In this document: one piece after another, positions 55,789 through 64,000 of the stretch
Layout: every line of letters begins with the position of its first letter
Position numbering within the stretch: position 1 is the first letter of the stretch
NCBI RefSeq assembly: GCF_022347725.1
Contig: NZ_JAKRGB010000003.1
Coordinates: 310,001 to 374,000, forward strand
Length of the DNA: 64,000 bases
Source: Ruegeria sp. Ofav3-42
Lineage (GTDB): Bacteria > Pseudomonadota > Alphaproteobacteria > Rhodobacterales > Rhodobacteraceae
Direction of reading: 5' to 3'
Translations under genes and position numbers: made by a program
Notes under the pieces: generated by a model
Database searches by the model: none
What the model was told of the DNA's origin: nothing
What the model saw: the letters and a program-made list of their open reading frames with translations, nothing else

Positions 55789-56556
55789 ATGCCTCTTGAG
55801 ATCGTTACCATTCCTTGTCTCAGCGACAACTACGCCTTTCTGGCGCATGACGCCGTTAGCGGCAACACCGCACTGATCGACGCGCCCGAGGTCGGGCCCA
55901 TTCTGGCCGAACTGGACAAGCGCGGATGGGCCCTGTCTCATGTCCTGCTGACGCATCACCATTGGGACCACGTAGACGGGCTGGCCGGTATTCTGGAAAA
56001 GCAACCTGCCAAGGTGATCGGGGCCGCAGCGGACGCGCACCGCCTGCCCCCGCTGGATCAACAGGTCAGCGAAGGTGATACGTTCGAGATCGGGAGCGAG
56101 CCTGTGCACGTGATGGACGTGTCCGGCCATACCGTCGGACATGTCGCATACTATTTGCCCGCGAGCGCGGTCGTCTTTACTGCCGACAGCCTCATGGCGT
56201 TGGGTTGTGGCCGCCTGTTCGAGGGCACGGCGCCGCAGATGTGGGCCTCACTCAGCAAACTGGCTGTGTTGCCGGATGAAACTATGGTATGCTCGGGTCA
56301 CGAATATACACAATCCAATGCGAAATTTGCCATTACCGTCGATCCCGACAACAAGGCATTGAAGCAGCGCATGGCGGATATTGACCGAGCACGCGCCGCG
56401 GGAGAGCCCACCGTACCGTCGATTCTGGCGTTGGAAAAAGCAACAAACCCGTTCTTGCGCGCCGACGATCCGGCGATTCAGGCACATTTGGGGATGCAGA
56501 ATACCGACCCGGCAGAAGTTTTTGCGGAAATTCGGGCTAGAAAAGACCGCTTCTAA
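55789..56556 (+). CDS. gloB: Hydroxyacylglutathione hydrolase (glyoxalase II)
   Basis: A 255-residue metallo-beta-lactamase-fold enzyme that hydrolyses S-lactoylglutathione, the second step of methylglyoxal detoxification. The dinuclear metal motif is [15 protein letters not shown]. Further ligands are in [29 protein letters not shown] and [15 protein letters not shown]. The C-terminal glutathione-binding part ends [16 protein letters not shown], as in GloB proteins. Confidence 0.95.
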   Translation: MPLEIVTIPCLSDNYAFLAHDAVSGNTALIDAPEVGPILAELDKRGWALSHVLLTHHHWDHVDGLAGILEKQPAKVIGAAADAHRLPPLDQQVSEGDTFEIGSEPVHVMDVSGHTVGHVAYYLPASAVVFTADSLMALGCGRLFEGTAPQMWASLSKLAVLPDETMVCSGHEYTQSNAKFAITVDPDNKALKQRMADIDRARAAGEPTVPSILALEKATNPFLRADDPAIQAHLGMQNTDPAEVFAEIRARKDRF

Positions 56557-56727
56557 TGCCTAAATCGCCTTCTTCACGGCCACGGTCACGTGAAATGTGA
56601 CTGTCAAGTGAAAGAAAACCCTTGAAGCCGCGCCACGATCAACCAAACTCTAATAGTATGAGGACATGGTTGGATGGGGTGCCGGCCAAAGGCTGCCCCT
56701 TTCGACCCAAGACAGAGGAGCACCCGC

Positions 56728-59052
56728 GTGCCTTCATTCTCGAGCACATTAGAACAAGCCATTCACGCGGCCCTGGCGGCTGCGAATGAACGGCGCCACG
56801 AATTTGCTACGCTTGAGCATCTGCTGCTGGCGCTGCTGGAAGAACCCGACGCTATTCGCGTCATGAAAGCCTGCAGCGTTGATCTGGATGAACTGCGCAG
56901 CACACTGGTCGAATTCATCGACGAAGATCTGTCAAATCTGGTGACGGATATCGACGGTTCCGAAGCCGTTCCAACGGCTGCTTTCCAGCGCGTCATTCAA
57001 CGCGCGGCGATTCACGTCCAAAGCTCTGGCCGCACCGAAGTGACCGGGGCCAATGTGCTGGTCGCCATCTTCGCCGAACGCGAAAGTAACGCGGCCTATT
57101 TCCTGCAGGAGCAGGACATGACCCGGTACGACGCGGTGAACTTCATTGCGCATGGTGTGGCCAAGGACCCAGCCTATGGCGAGAACCGCTCGGTTTCAGG
57201 CGCGGACCAGGTCGAAGAAGAAGTTCAGTCCAACGCAGGTGAAGGCGAGCAGAAAGAAAGCGCGCTGGGTAAGTACTGCATTGATCTGAACGCCAAGTCC
57301 CGCGCAGGCGATGTCGATCCGCTGATCGGTCGCGCCGACGAGGTTGAGCGCTGCATTCAGGTTCTTTGCCGTCGCCGCAAGAACAACCCGCTGCTGGTGG
57401 GTGATCCGGGCGTAGGCAAAACCGCCATTGCCGAGGGACTGGCACATAAGATTGTGGGCGGCGAAGCCCCAGAAGTGCTGTCCAACACTACTATCTATTC
57501 TCTGGATATGGGGGCTCTGCTTGCGGGCACCCGCTACCGCGGTGACTTCGAGGAACGTCTGAAGGCAGTCGTGACCGAATTGGAAGACCACCCCGACGCG
57601 GTGTTGTTCATCGACGAGATCCACACCGTCATCGGTGCCGGTGCCACTTCGGGTGGCGCGATGGATGCGTCAAACCTGCTGAAACCTGCCCTGCAGGGCG
57701 GCAAGCTGCGCACTATGGGTTCAACCACATACAAGGAATTCCGTCAGCATTTTGAGAAGGACCGCGCGCTCAGCCGCCGGTTCCAGAAGATCGACGTGAA
57801 CGAACCTTCGGTCGAAGACAGCGTGAAAATCTTGCGTGGTCTGAAGCCCTATTTCGAAAAGCACCACGAGATCAAATACACTGCGGATGCAATCAAAACT
57901 GCCGTCGAACTGTCGGCGCGGTATATCAACGACCGCAAGCTGCCCGACAAGGCCATCGACGTGATTGATGAGGCCGGAGCCGCACAGCATCTGGTCGCGG
58001 AAAGCAAACGGCGCAAGACAATCGGTGTGAAAGAAATCGAAGCGGTTGTCGCCAAGATCGCCCGCATTCCGCCCAAGAACGTCACCAAGGACGACGCCGA
58101 GGTTCTGAAGGATCTCGAAGCCTCGCTGAAACGGGTGGTGTTTGGTCAGGACGAGGCCATTGAAGCGCTGTCCAGCGCAATCAAGCTGGCGCGTGCCGGT
58201 CTGCGCGAACCCGAGAAGCCCATCGGCAACTACCTGTTCGCAGGTCCTACCGGTGTTGGTAAGACCGAGGTCGCGAAACAGCTGGCGGATACGCTGGGTG
58301 TGGAACTGCTGCGGTTTGACATGTCCGAATACATGGAGAAGCACGCCGTTTCCCGTTTGATCGGTGCGCCTCCGGGATATGTCGGCTTCGATCAGGGTGG
58401 CCTGCTGACTGATGGCGTCGACCAGCATCCGCATTGTGTGCTGCTGCTGGATGAGATCGAGAAAGCGCATCCGGACGTGTTCAACATCCTCTTGCAGGTG
58501 ATGGACCACGGTGAGCTGACCGATCACAACGGTCGCACGGTGAACTTCCGCAACGTGGTTCTGATCATGACCTCGAACGCGGGTGCGCAGGAACAGGCCA
58601 AGGCTGCCATCGGCTTTGGCCGTGACCGCCGTGAAGGTGAGGATACCGCCGCGATCGAACGCATGTTCACGCCGGAATTCCGCAACCGTCTGGATGCTGT
58701 GATCTCGTTCGCGCCGCTGCCGAAAGAGGTCATCCTGCAGGTCGTTGAGAAGTTCGTCCTGCAGCTCGAGGCACAATTGTTGGATCGCAATGTGACCATC
58801 GACCTGACGCCAAAGGCCGCTGAATGGCTGGCTGACAAGGGCTATGACGACAAGATGGGCGCACGTCCGCTGGGCCGTGTCATTCAGGAGCACATCAAGA
58901 AACCTCTGGCCGAGGAACTGCTGTTCGGGAAACTGGCCAAGGGTGGCGTGGTACGGGTGTCCGTCAAGAAGGGCGATTTGAACCTGGAAATCCTCGGCCC
59001 CGATCAGCCGCGCATTCCGGGCGACAAGCCCCCGCTTTTAACAGCGGACTAA
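56728..59052 (+). CDS. clpA: ATP-dependent Clp protease ATP-binding subunit ClpA
   Basis: A 774-residue double AAA+ unfoldase that feeds ClpP. The N domain (1-150) opens [34 protein letters not shown]. The first ATPase has [15 protein letters not shown] (about 225) and the second [15 protein letters not shown] (about 512). AAIGFG near 630 is the ClpP-docking loop of the IGL/F type, which separates ClpA from ClpB. GTG 56728 is chosen because GAGGAG lies about 8 bases upstream and the N domain then has its usual length. clpS is not next to it. Confidence 0.96.
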   Translation: MPSFSSTLEQAIHAALAAANERRHEFATLEHLLLALLEEPDAIRVMKACSVDLDELRSTLVEFIDEDLSNLVTDIDGSEAVPTAAFQRVIQRAAIHVQSSGRTEVTGANVLVAIFAERESNAAYFLQEQDMTRYDAVNFIAHGVAKDPAYGENRSVSGADQVEEEVQSNAGEGEQKESALGKYCIDLNAKSRAGDVDPLIGRADEVERCIQVLCRRRKNNPLLVGDPGVGKTAIAEGLAHKIVGGEAPEVLSNTTIYSLDMGALLAGTRYRGDFEERLKAVVTELEDHPDAVLFIDEIHTVIGAGATSGGAMDASNLLKPALQGGKLRTMGSTTYKEFRQHFEKDRALSRRFQKIDVNEPSVEDSVKILRGLKPYFEKHHEIKYTADAIKTAVELSARYINDRKLPDKAIDVIDEAGAAQHLVAESKRRKTIGVKEIEAVVAKIARIPPKNVTKDDAEVLKDLEASLKRVVFGQDEAIEALSSAIKLARAGLREPEKPIGNYLFAGPTGVGKTEVAKQLADTLGVELLRFDMSEYMEKHAVSRLIGAPPGYVGFDQGGLLTDGVDQHPHCVLLLDEIEKAHPDVFNILLQVMDHGELTDHNGRTVNFRNVVLIMTSNAGAQEQAKAAIGFGRDRREGEDTAAIERMFTPEFRNRLDAVISFAPLPKEVILQVVEKFVLQLEAQLLDRNVTIDLTPKAAEWLADKGYDDKMGARPLGRVIQEHIKKPLAEELLFGKLAKGGVVRVSVKKGDLNLEILGPDQPRIPGDKPPLLTAD

Positions 59053-59076
59053 TCTTCGTTCTGAGTTCTTAAACTG

Positions 59077-59112
59077 ATCGCCCGGTTGACCCTTCAACCG
59101 GGCGATTTCCAT
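59077..59112 (+). terminator. Terminator of clpA
   Basis: 13-bp perfect stem ATCGCCCGGTTGA (59077-59089), loop CCCT, TCAACCGGGCGAT (59094-59106), then TTCCATTT. The T tract is weak. Confidence 0.8.
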
Positions 59113-59216
59113 TTGTGCGCCAACTAACGCAGTTTTCCGTCCAGTGATGGTTTTTTCGACGGAATCCCAAGCATTGCGCGTTTTAATTTCATAGTCGGAC
59201 CGCAATGGGGAATTTC

Positions 59217-60104
59217 ATGATCAAAATCATCACCGTATGGAGCATTGCATTCGCCCTTTCCACCGTTGCCGCCATAGCGACAGCGCAGCAAAGGTTTCGT
59301 TATCACGATGAAACGGAAACCAGGCCGCTGACCTTGCAAGCGGCAACAGTCGACCCGGGGATCAGCCGCTCTGAGCTAAAGGAATCCCGAACCAATCTAC
59401 GCGTCTCAGCCAATGGCATTCCGGATCACCTGGTAGGTAAGTTCCCAAACCGGGGGAATCCCCACCAGATTTCCGAACAAAAGGTCAATCTGAAGATTCC
59501 TTCCAACCCAAAATCAAATGGGTCTGTCACTCCGCTCAATCTGGGGTGGAACTTTGGCGTGTCCCTGAACGGGGTTGCGTTCGACCCACTGGCCGCCGAG
59601 TTTTGGCAGGGGAACCCCCGCTCGGGCTGGTCGTACAATGCGCTGGGTGGCGCTGTCGCATTGGGGCTGGACGAAAACTATGCCCATGTACAACCCAACG
59701 GGAAATATCATTATCACGGTATTCCCACAAGTTTGATCGAACTGTTGGACTATGCGCCAAACCGTCATTCGCCGCTGATCGGCTATGCAGCAGATGGTTT
59801 CCCGATTTACGCAATGACGGGTGTCGTGAATGGAACCGTGACGCAAATGACGTCGTCATATCGTTTGAAAAGCGGCAATCGCCCCGGCGGCGGCTCACCA
59901 GACGGAAAGCACGACGGCACGTTCAATGAAGACTACGTGTATGTCGCTGGCGCCGGAAATCTGGAAGCGTGCAATGGGGCCTTCACCGTATCGCCAGAAT
60001 ACCCCTCGGGCACATACGCCTACTTCCTGACCGAGGCATATCCCGTCGTGCCACGCTGCTTTGCCGGTACGCCAGACGACAGCTTTCGGTTCGGGCGGCG
60101 CTGA
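59217..60104 (+). CDS. Secreted YHYH-domain protein
   Basis: A 295-residue protein with a signal peptide (MIKIITVWSIAFALSTVAAIATA). The name-giving motif is GKYHYHGIPTSLIE (near residue 165), followed by IGYAADGFPIYAM and DGTFNEDYVYVAGAGNLEACNGAFTVSPEYPSGTYAYFLTEAYPVVPRCF. This is the standard YHYH domain, of unknown function, which may bind metal by its histidines. ATG 59217 is preferred to 59205, because a G-run lies 6 bases before it and the signal peptide begins there. Convergent with the OmpA-type gene. Confidence 0.86.
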   Translation: MIKIITVWSIAFALSTVAAIATAQQRFRYHDETETRPLTLQAATVDPGISRSELKESRTNLRVSANGIPDHLVGKFPNRGNPHQISEQKVNLKIPSNPKSNGSVTPLNLGWNFGVSLNGVAFDPLAAEFWQGNPRSGWSYNALGGAVALGLDENYAHVQPNGKYHYHGIPTSLIELLDYAPNRHSPLIGYAADGFPIYAMTGVVNGTVTQMTSSYRLKSGNRPGGGSPDGKHDGTFNEDYVYVAGAGNLEACNGAFTVSPEYPSGTYAYFLTEAYPVVPRCFAGTPDDSFRFGRR

Positions 60105-60135
60105 CCAAAACCCAATGTGGTTAACGAGTACCCTG

Positions 60136-61836
60136 TTACCTTTCGGTGAGTTTCAGCTCGATCCGCCGGTTTTGCGCCCGCGCCTCCGGCGTATCCGCCG
60201 GATTGACGGGCTGGAACTCACCAAACCCATTGGCGGCGAGCCGGTTTGGCGGGATGCCCAGCGCTTCGACCATGTACCGCACCACCGACAAAGCTCTGCC
60301 CTGGCTGAGTTCCCAGTTGTCGCGGTACCGGCCGGACCCAGCCAGCGGCACGTTGTCCGTGTGACCATCGACGCGGATCACCCAGTTCAGGCCTTCGGGG
60401 ATTTCGGCCGCCACGCCGCGCAGGATGTTGGCCACCTTTGCAACCTCTTGCCGCCCAATCGGTGACAAAACGGCCGAGCCTGTGTCGAACAGTACTTCCG
60501 ATGAGAACACAAAGCGGTCGCCTTCGATACGAACACCTTCCTCGTCTCCCAGAACATCACGCAGACGGCCAAAGAACTCCGAGCGGTAGCGCTGCAGATC
60601 TTCGGCTTGAGCAGCCAGTTCCTCGTTCTGACCAGACAGAGCTTCGGCCTCGGCCTCCAGCCGTGCGCGTTCGGCCTCTTCCAGCAGACGACGACGACGC
60701 TCTTCCGAGGCGGCGCGGGCCAGCGCTGCGTTCAGGTCCTGACCCAGCGTCTGAATGCGGATATCGGCGGCGGCATTCCGTTCTTCATAGTCATCCAGAA
60801 TCGCTTGCAACCCGCCCAGCTGTTGGCGCAGCGCAGCCATCTGTTGGTTCAGCAATGCAGTTTCGCGTTGCGCTTCGGCGGAAATCTCCTTCTCGGCGGA
60901 AATCGCATCGCGGGCAACAGCCAACAGGGCCGCACGCTCTTCCGCCAGCGATCGTTGGGTTTGCGCTTCGGCCTGTGCTTCGGTTTGCGCTGCGAGTGCG
61001 GCCTGTAGCTGGTCCCGCAACTCTTCGGTGTTCAACGCACCAAACTGGCGTTCGAGTTCCGCTTTGGCGGCCCGCGCAGCCGCCAGCAATGTCAGCGTAT
61101 CCTCGGCCTCTTTACGCTGCGCTTCCAGAGCCAGCGTCATGGCTGTCAGTTCGGCGTCGGCATCCTGTAGCCGATTGCGCAGGTTTTCGGCAGCAGCTGC
61201 CTCGGCCAGTTTGGCGGCCTCTTCCGCGCTCATCTGCTCCTCCAGCTCTCCGATCCGTGTGGCCTGAGTCGTTTCGCTCTGTTCAAGGTCCGCGACTAGA
61301 GCTTCCAGCGCCTCACGTTGGGCTGCAGCAAGCCGCGCAGCTTCGGTCTGTTCGTCAATCTCGGCCCGGCTTTGCGCCAATGCCAGATTCAGCGCCTGCT
61401 GTTCATCCAGCAATTCCGCTTGCTGGGATTCCAGCGTGGCGATTGCACCGCGCGCCCGCTCCTGATCGGCCAGCAATGCGGTAACCTGAGCTTCGAAATC
61501 GGTGATGCGCGCCTGCGACAGGGCCAGATCCACTTCGGCCCGCGCCAGAGAATCTTCGGTTTGCGACAAGGTTGCATTCAGCGCCCCAAGACGGGCTTGC
61601 AACCGGCTGTTTTCGCGCTCTTCCAGACCCAACGCCCCTGCCAGCGCTGCGACCTCATCGGACAGCGCGGTCAGTTCGTCCTCTTGCCCGGAAATGGTTT
61701 CGCGCAACACGAACTGCACCACCATGAAGATGGTCAGAACAAAGGTCAGCACCATCAACAGCCCTGTGATCGCGTCAACAAAGCCCGGCCAAACCGACCC
61801 TTGAAAACGCTGACCTGTGCGGCGGGACAGAGCCAT
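60136..61836 (-). CDS. MotB/OmpA-like protein with long coiled coil
   Basis: A 566-residue protein. Its single N-terminal membrane helix follows FVDAITGLLMVLTFVLTIF, with Asp21 placed like the proton-carrying Asp of MotB, TolR and ZorB. Residues about 50-410 are Ala/Glu/Gln-rich heptads, a very long periplasmic coiled coil. The C terminus (about 420-566) is an OmpA-type peptidoglycan-binding domain (VDGHTDNVPLAG, NWELSQGRALSVVRYM, NGFGEFQPV). It would be the stator arm of an ion-driven complex with the ExbB/MotA-like protein encoded 3 bases upstream. The role in the cell is unknown. Confidence 0.88.
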   Translation of the reverse strand: MALSRRTGQRFQGSVWPGFVDAITGLLMVLTFVLTIFMVVQFVLRETISGQEDELTALSDEVAALAGALGLEERENSRLQARLGALNATLSQTEDSLARAEVDLALSQARITDFEAQVTALLADQERARGAIATLESQQAELLDEQQALNLALAQSRAEIDEQTEAARLAAAQREALEALVADLEQSETTQATRIGELEEQMSAEEAAKLAEAAAAENLRNRLQDADAELTAMTLALEAQRKEAEDTLTLLAAARAAKAELERQFGALNTEELRDQLQAALAAQTEAQAEAQTQRSLAEERAALLAVARDAISAEKEISAEAQRETALLNQQMAALRQQLGGLQAILDDYEERNAAADIRIQTLGQDLNAALARAASEERRRRLLEEAERARLEAEAEALSGQNEELAAQAEDLQRYRSEFFGRLRDVLGDEEGVRIEGDRFVFSSEVLFDTGSAVLSPIGRQEVAKVANILRGVAAEIPEGLNWVIRVDGHTDNVPLAGSGRYRDNWELSQGRALSVVRYMVEALGIPPNRLAANGFGEFQPVNPADTPEARAQNRRIELKLTER

Positions 61837-61839
61837 AAG

Positions 61840-63018
61840 TTACTCTCCTTCCGGAGCGGTGCGTACGGCGCCTCGAGGTAATGTCAGAGCTTTGACCAGC
61901 AGTTCGATATCCTTGCGCATCTCGCTCATGCTTTCCTGACGGCCAGCCGAGATTTCTTCGAGAATACGCAGCAGTTGCACGTCCATCGATCGCAGACGCA
62001 TCCGGCTTTCGGCGTCGATGCCATCACCAGTGCCCTGTTCGCGCATGTGATCCAGCAGCGCATCCTGACCAAGCGCGACGCGTTCCAGTGCGGCTGTTAC
62101 ACCTTCGCTATCGGACTGCCGAACATTCATTTCACCGATGGCGTCGGCCAACTGACCCAACTTGGACGAAACCGTAGCCCGGTCCGCTTCCTGCGCCGAG
62201 AACAGATCCTGCAGCGCGTCCATCTGTTCGGACATGGCATCCAGAACGGGCGTCAGCACGGCGATCTCCGCACCGCCCTCGTCCCCTGCGGCAAAGCCAA
62301 CCCGAGTGATCGACGACAGCCATTCCTCAAGCTCGCGGTAGAACCGGTTCTGGCCATGGCCCGCAAACAGTTCCAGCAGCCCCACGATCAGTGATCCGGC
62401 CAAACCCAAAAGGGATGAACCGAATGCCACGCCCATGCCTTGCAACTGCGCCTCAAGTCCAACCATCAGGCGGTTGAACACGGCCAGGCCTTCTTCACCC
62501 TCTTGCGGGTTCAGGCTGCGAATCGTGTCAACGATAGCAGGAACCGTGGTTGCCAGACCAAAGAACGTGCCCAAAAGACCCAGATAAATCAGTACGTTGG
62601 TGATATAACGCGTGATCTCACGCTCTTCCTCGACCCGTTCAGCAACCGAATCCAAAATCGAGCGGGTGGACGTTGAACTGATCTGCGATCTCGCGCCCCG
62701 TTCCCGCAGCAGCGAGGCCAGCGGCGCCAGTAGTTGCGGCGTACGGGCATCTTCGCGGACGACACCGCCGACAAAAGCCTCAATCCAGCGGACCGAACCG
62801 ATCAATTGCGTCACCTGATAGAAACAGGCGAATACGCCGATCACAAACACCAGAATGATAAAGCCGTTCAGGTAAGGGTTTGCCTGAAAAACCGGCATGA
62901 CATAGGGCAGCGCCATGAAGACGCCCAAGCCTGCCAGGCCAATTGCGACTAACATCATCACAATCTGTCGAATGGGATGCGAGAAATGGGGTCTCGCGCC
63001 CTGATGTGCCTGCGCCAT
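61840..63018 (-). CDS. MotA/TolQ/ExbB-like proton-channel protein
   Basis: A 392-residue inner-membrane protein. Two membrane helices come early (about 20-40 and 50-72). The channel helices are at about 140-165 (YLGLLGTFFGLATTVPAIV) and 200-220 (GVAFGSSLLGLAGSLIVGLLELFAG), as in TolQ/ExbB/MotA. The C-terminal 160 residues are helical and cytosolic, longer than TolQ or ExbB and reminiscent of ZorA. ATG 63018 is used; longer frames add non-conserved residues. It is followed by its OmpA-type partner with 3 bases between, so they are co-translated. Confidence 0.88.
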   Translation of the reverse strand: MAQAHQGARPHFSHPIRQIVMMLVAIGLAGLGVFMALPYVMPVFQANPYLNGFIILVFVIGVFACFYQVTQLIGSVRWIEAFVGGVVREDARTPQLLAPLASLLRERGARSQISSTSTRSILDSVAERVEEEREITRYITNVLIYLGLLGTFFGLATTVPAIVDTIRSLNPQEGEEGLAVFNRLMVGLEAQLQGMGVAFGSSLLGLAGSLIVGLLELFAGHGQNRFYRELEEWLSSITRVGFAAGDEGGAEIAVLTPVLDAMSEQMDALQDLFSAQEADRATVSSKLGQLADAIGEMNVRQSDSEGVTAALERVALGQDALLDHMREQGTGDGIDAESRMRLRSMDVQLLRILEEISAGRQESMSEMRKDIELLVKALTLPRGAVRTAPEGE

Positions 63019-63086
63019 GCGCGTTGATCCTGAATTTGCCTGCTCTGGCCCGAATCTAGCGAAAATCAGCCGGTGACGCCAAGGGT

Positions 63087-63617
63087 TTATGCGGTGATGT
63101 TGCGCACCCGTTGCGCTAACCACTCAAGATCAGGATCGTGCAGGTCGATCTCAGCCAGATGTTCGGCCGTGTTATACAGATATTCCGTATTCGGCCCACG
63201 CCCACCAACCGCATGAGCGATGATCTGTGCTTGCTCCTCAAGTGGCAGGCCACCGCAATATTGCACGTGGTCAGCATCGATCACGTAGGTCACTGCGTTG
63301 ACGACCACGCCACTGTTCAAATGCACATCCAGCATCTTCTCTACATAGGCCGAGGAAATCAGTTCACGCTCGCGCAATTCCTGCAAAGTTCTGTCTTCAT
63401 GCCCCGCCTCAACCGCGAGCGCCAGACCTGTGCAGTTGGCATCCGCTTGTTCGTCCAGCGCCAGTACAAGACCAGGGTGTTCTTCGGTTCCGCGATGGTG
63501 GATCGAGCTCATGCAAAAGGACCGCGCATAGCCATGCAAAGTGGCGTGCTCACTGCGGGCCACGGGAAAGCCCGGATTCCACAGCAGTGATCCATATCCG
63601 AAAACCCACATCGTCAT
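63087..63617 (-). CDS. ChaC-type gamma-glutamylcyclotransferase
   Basis: A 176-residue enzyme that releases 5-oxoproline from glutathione. MTMWVFGYGSLLWNPGFPVARSEHATLHGYARSF has the YGSL substrate-binding motif of the family. The catalytic Glu is expected in the region of DRTLQELRERELISSAY, and NTEYLYNTAEHL is the conserved end. AAGGA lies about 9 bases before ATG 63617. It lies immediately upstream of the ExbB/OmpA pair on the same strand, with 68 bases between. Confidence 0.9.
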   Translation of the reverse strand: MTMWVFGYGSLLWNPGFPVARSEHATLHGYARSFCMSSIHHRGTEEHPGLVLALDEQADANCTGLALAVEAGHEDRTLQELRERELISSAYVEKMLDVHLNSGVVVNAVTYVIDADHVQYCGGLPLEEQAQIIAHAVGGRGPNTEYLYNTAEHLAEIDLHDPDLEWLAQRVRNITA

Positions 63618-63684
63618 AGCTCTGGTCCTTGCCCGTTTGCGCCTATAAACATCAATTTCAACGCGGGAAAAAGGGCCAACTGCC

Positions 63685-64000
63685 ATGCGCGGTCTTATAC
63701 GAGTGATCATTTTTGTAACCGTTGTCTGGAGCGCCTATTGGTTCGTCGCCGGATTCGGATTGCGAAACGCGATTACCACATGGTTCGACAAGCAGCAGGA
63801 AAGAGGCTGGCAGGCGGAATTTTCGGATGTCTCAACCGCTGGGTATCCGTTTCATCACGTAACGCACCTGAACAGCCCGGCCCTGGCCGACCCAGTGAAT
63901 GGCACGGCCTGGAGCGCGGATTGGATCGAGTTCCAAAGCCCCTCAATCTGGCCGGGTCGGCAGGTGCTGCGCTTTGCCGACACGCCTCAGCGCCTTTCCT
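63685..64000 (+). CDS. DUF2125 family protein, N-terminal part (3' end outside window)
   Basis: An open frame of 105 codons runs to the window end. A membrane helix (RVIIFVTVVWSAYWFVAGFG) is followed by FDKQQERGWQAEFSDVSTAGYPFHHVTHL and WSADWIEFQSPSIWPGRQVLRFADTPQRL. This matches the start of DUF2125, a membrane-anchored periplasmic family of alphaproteobacteria of unknown function. It is divergent from chaC. Confidence 0.85.
   Translation, partial: MRGLIRVIIFVTVVWSAYWFVAGFGLRNAITTWFDKQQERGWQAEFSDVSTAGYPFHHVTHLNSPALADPVNGTAWSADWIEFQSPSIWPGRQVLRFADTPQRLS

Noticed and set aside
60438..61484. Pro/Arg-rich open frame opposite the coiled-coil OmpA-type gene
   Set aside because: The Ala/Glu/Gln/Leu repeats of the real gene create a stop-free complement. 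No signal peptide or domain is present.
60136..63018. A complete Zorya defence system
   Set aside because: Only ZorA/ZorB-like parts are present. No helicase, nuclease or ZorC-like gene lies next to them, and the neighbours are housekeeping genes.

Overview
The window looks like the core chromosome of a marine-type alphaproteobacterium of the Rhodobacteraceae (Roseobacter group). This is inferred from gene content and order, not from a search. Supporting features are the atpHAGDC operon without its F0 genes, the lrp-type regulator divergent from trxB, the DUF1150/Hsp20 pair, the groESL operon with a CIRCE element, a fused ATP sulfurylase/APS kinase, high-GC coding sequence and frequent GTG/TTG starts. 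I see no rRNA, tRNA, CRISPR array, insertion sequence or prophage. Most genes are housekeeping and closely packed, with many 1-, 4- or 8-nt overlaps.

Layout. 1-2.7 kb: 3' end of carB, then a small accessory patch (24-residue lipoprotein ORF, VOC-fold protein, a degraded second copy of the carB 3' end, and a glycosyltransferase broken by one extra T). 2.7-7.4 kb: minus-strand marR-adaptor-RND efflux operon. 7.5-10.3 kb: KAS III-like enzyme and a small membrane protein/HlyD pair. 10.5-19.4 kb: an unknown possible DNA-binding protein, tdk, the ybjN-proC-csaA-hydroxyacid dehydrogenase run, ubiK, the lgt-midA-pgeF operon, and a 0.7-kb sparse region before a Hint-domain gene. 19.5-23.4 kb: a redox-flavoured block of Lrp regulator, trxB, an orphan RES-domain protein, and a membrane cyclase carrying transmembrane histidines and a 2Fe-2S domain. 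23.6-28.8 kb: PAPS synthesis, two glycosyltransferases, PhzF, DUF1150 and Hsp20. 28.9-34.4 kb: YdcH-like protein, purE-(ProC-like)-purK, orphan phnM with a lipase-like gene, and an EamA transporter. 34.5-49.7 kb: groESL, DUF2161, TraB/GumN, Mn-pyrophosphatase, DUF389, HAD, MaoC, Stf0 sulfotransferase, ribF-ycgN-ltaE, hydrolase/HCCA isomerase, prs, rpiB, and an H-type lectin protein. 49.8-54.7 kb: F1 ATP synthase. 55-64 kb: methyltransferase, gloB, clpA, YHYH protein, an ExbB/MotA-like plus OmpA/MotB-like coiled-coil pair, chaC, and the start of a DUF2125 gene.

Working together. lgt is grouped with a MidA-type methyltransferase and PgeF. prs and rpiB both act on ribose-5-phosphate. Sat/CysC makes the PAPS that the Stf0 sulfotransferase 17 kb away would use. 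The most unusual items are the haem/2Fe-2S/cyclase fusion beside trxB and an orphan RES protein with a terminator-like hairpin inside its reading frame, the vestigial carB end behind the VOC gene, the ZorAB-like motor pair without Zorya effectors, the ProC-like enzyme inserted between purE and purK, and a perfect 9-6-9 palindrome in front of phzF.
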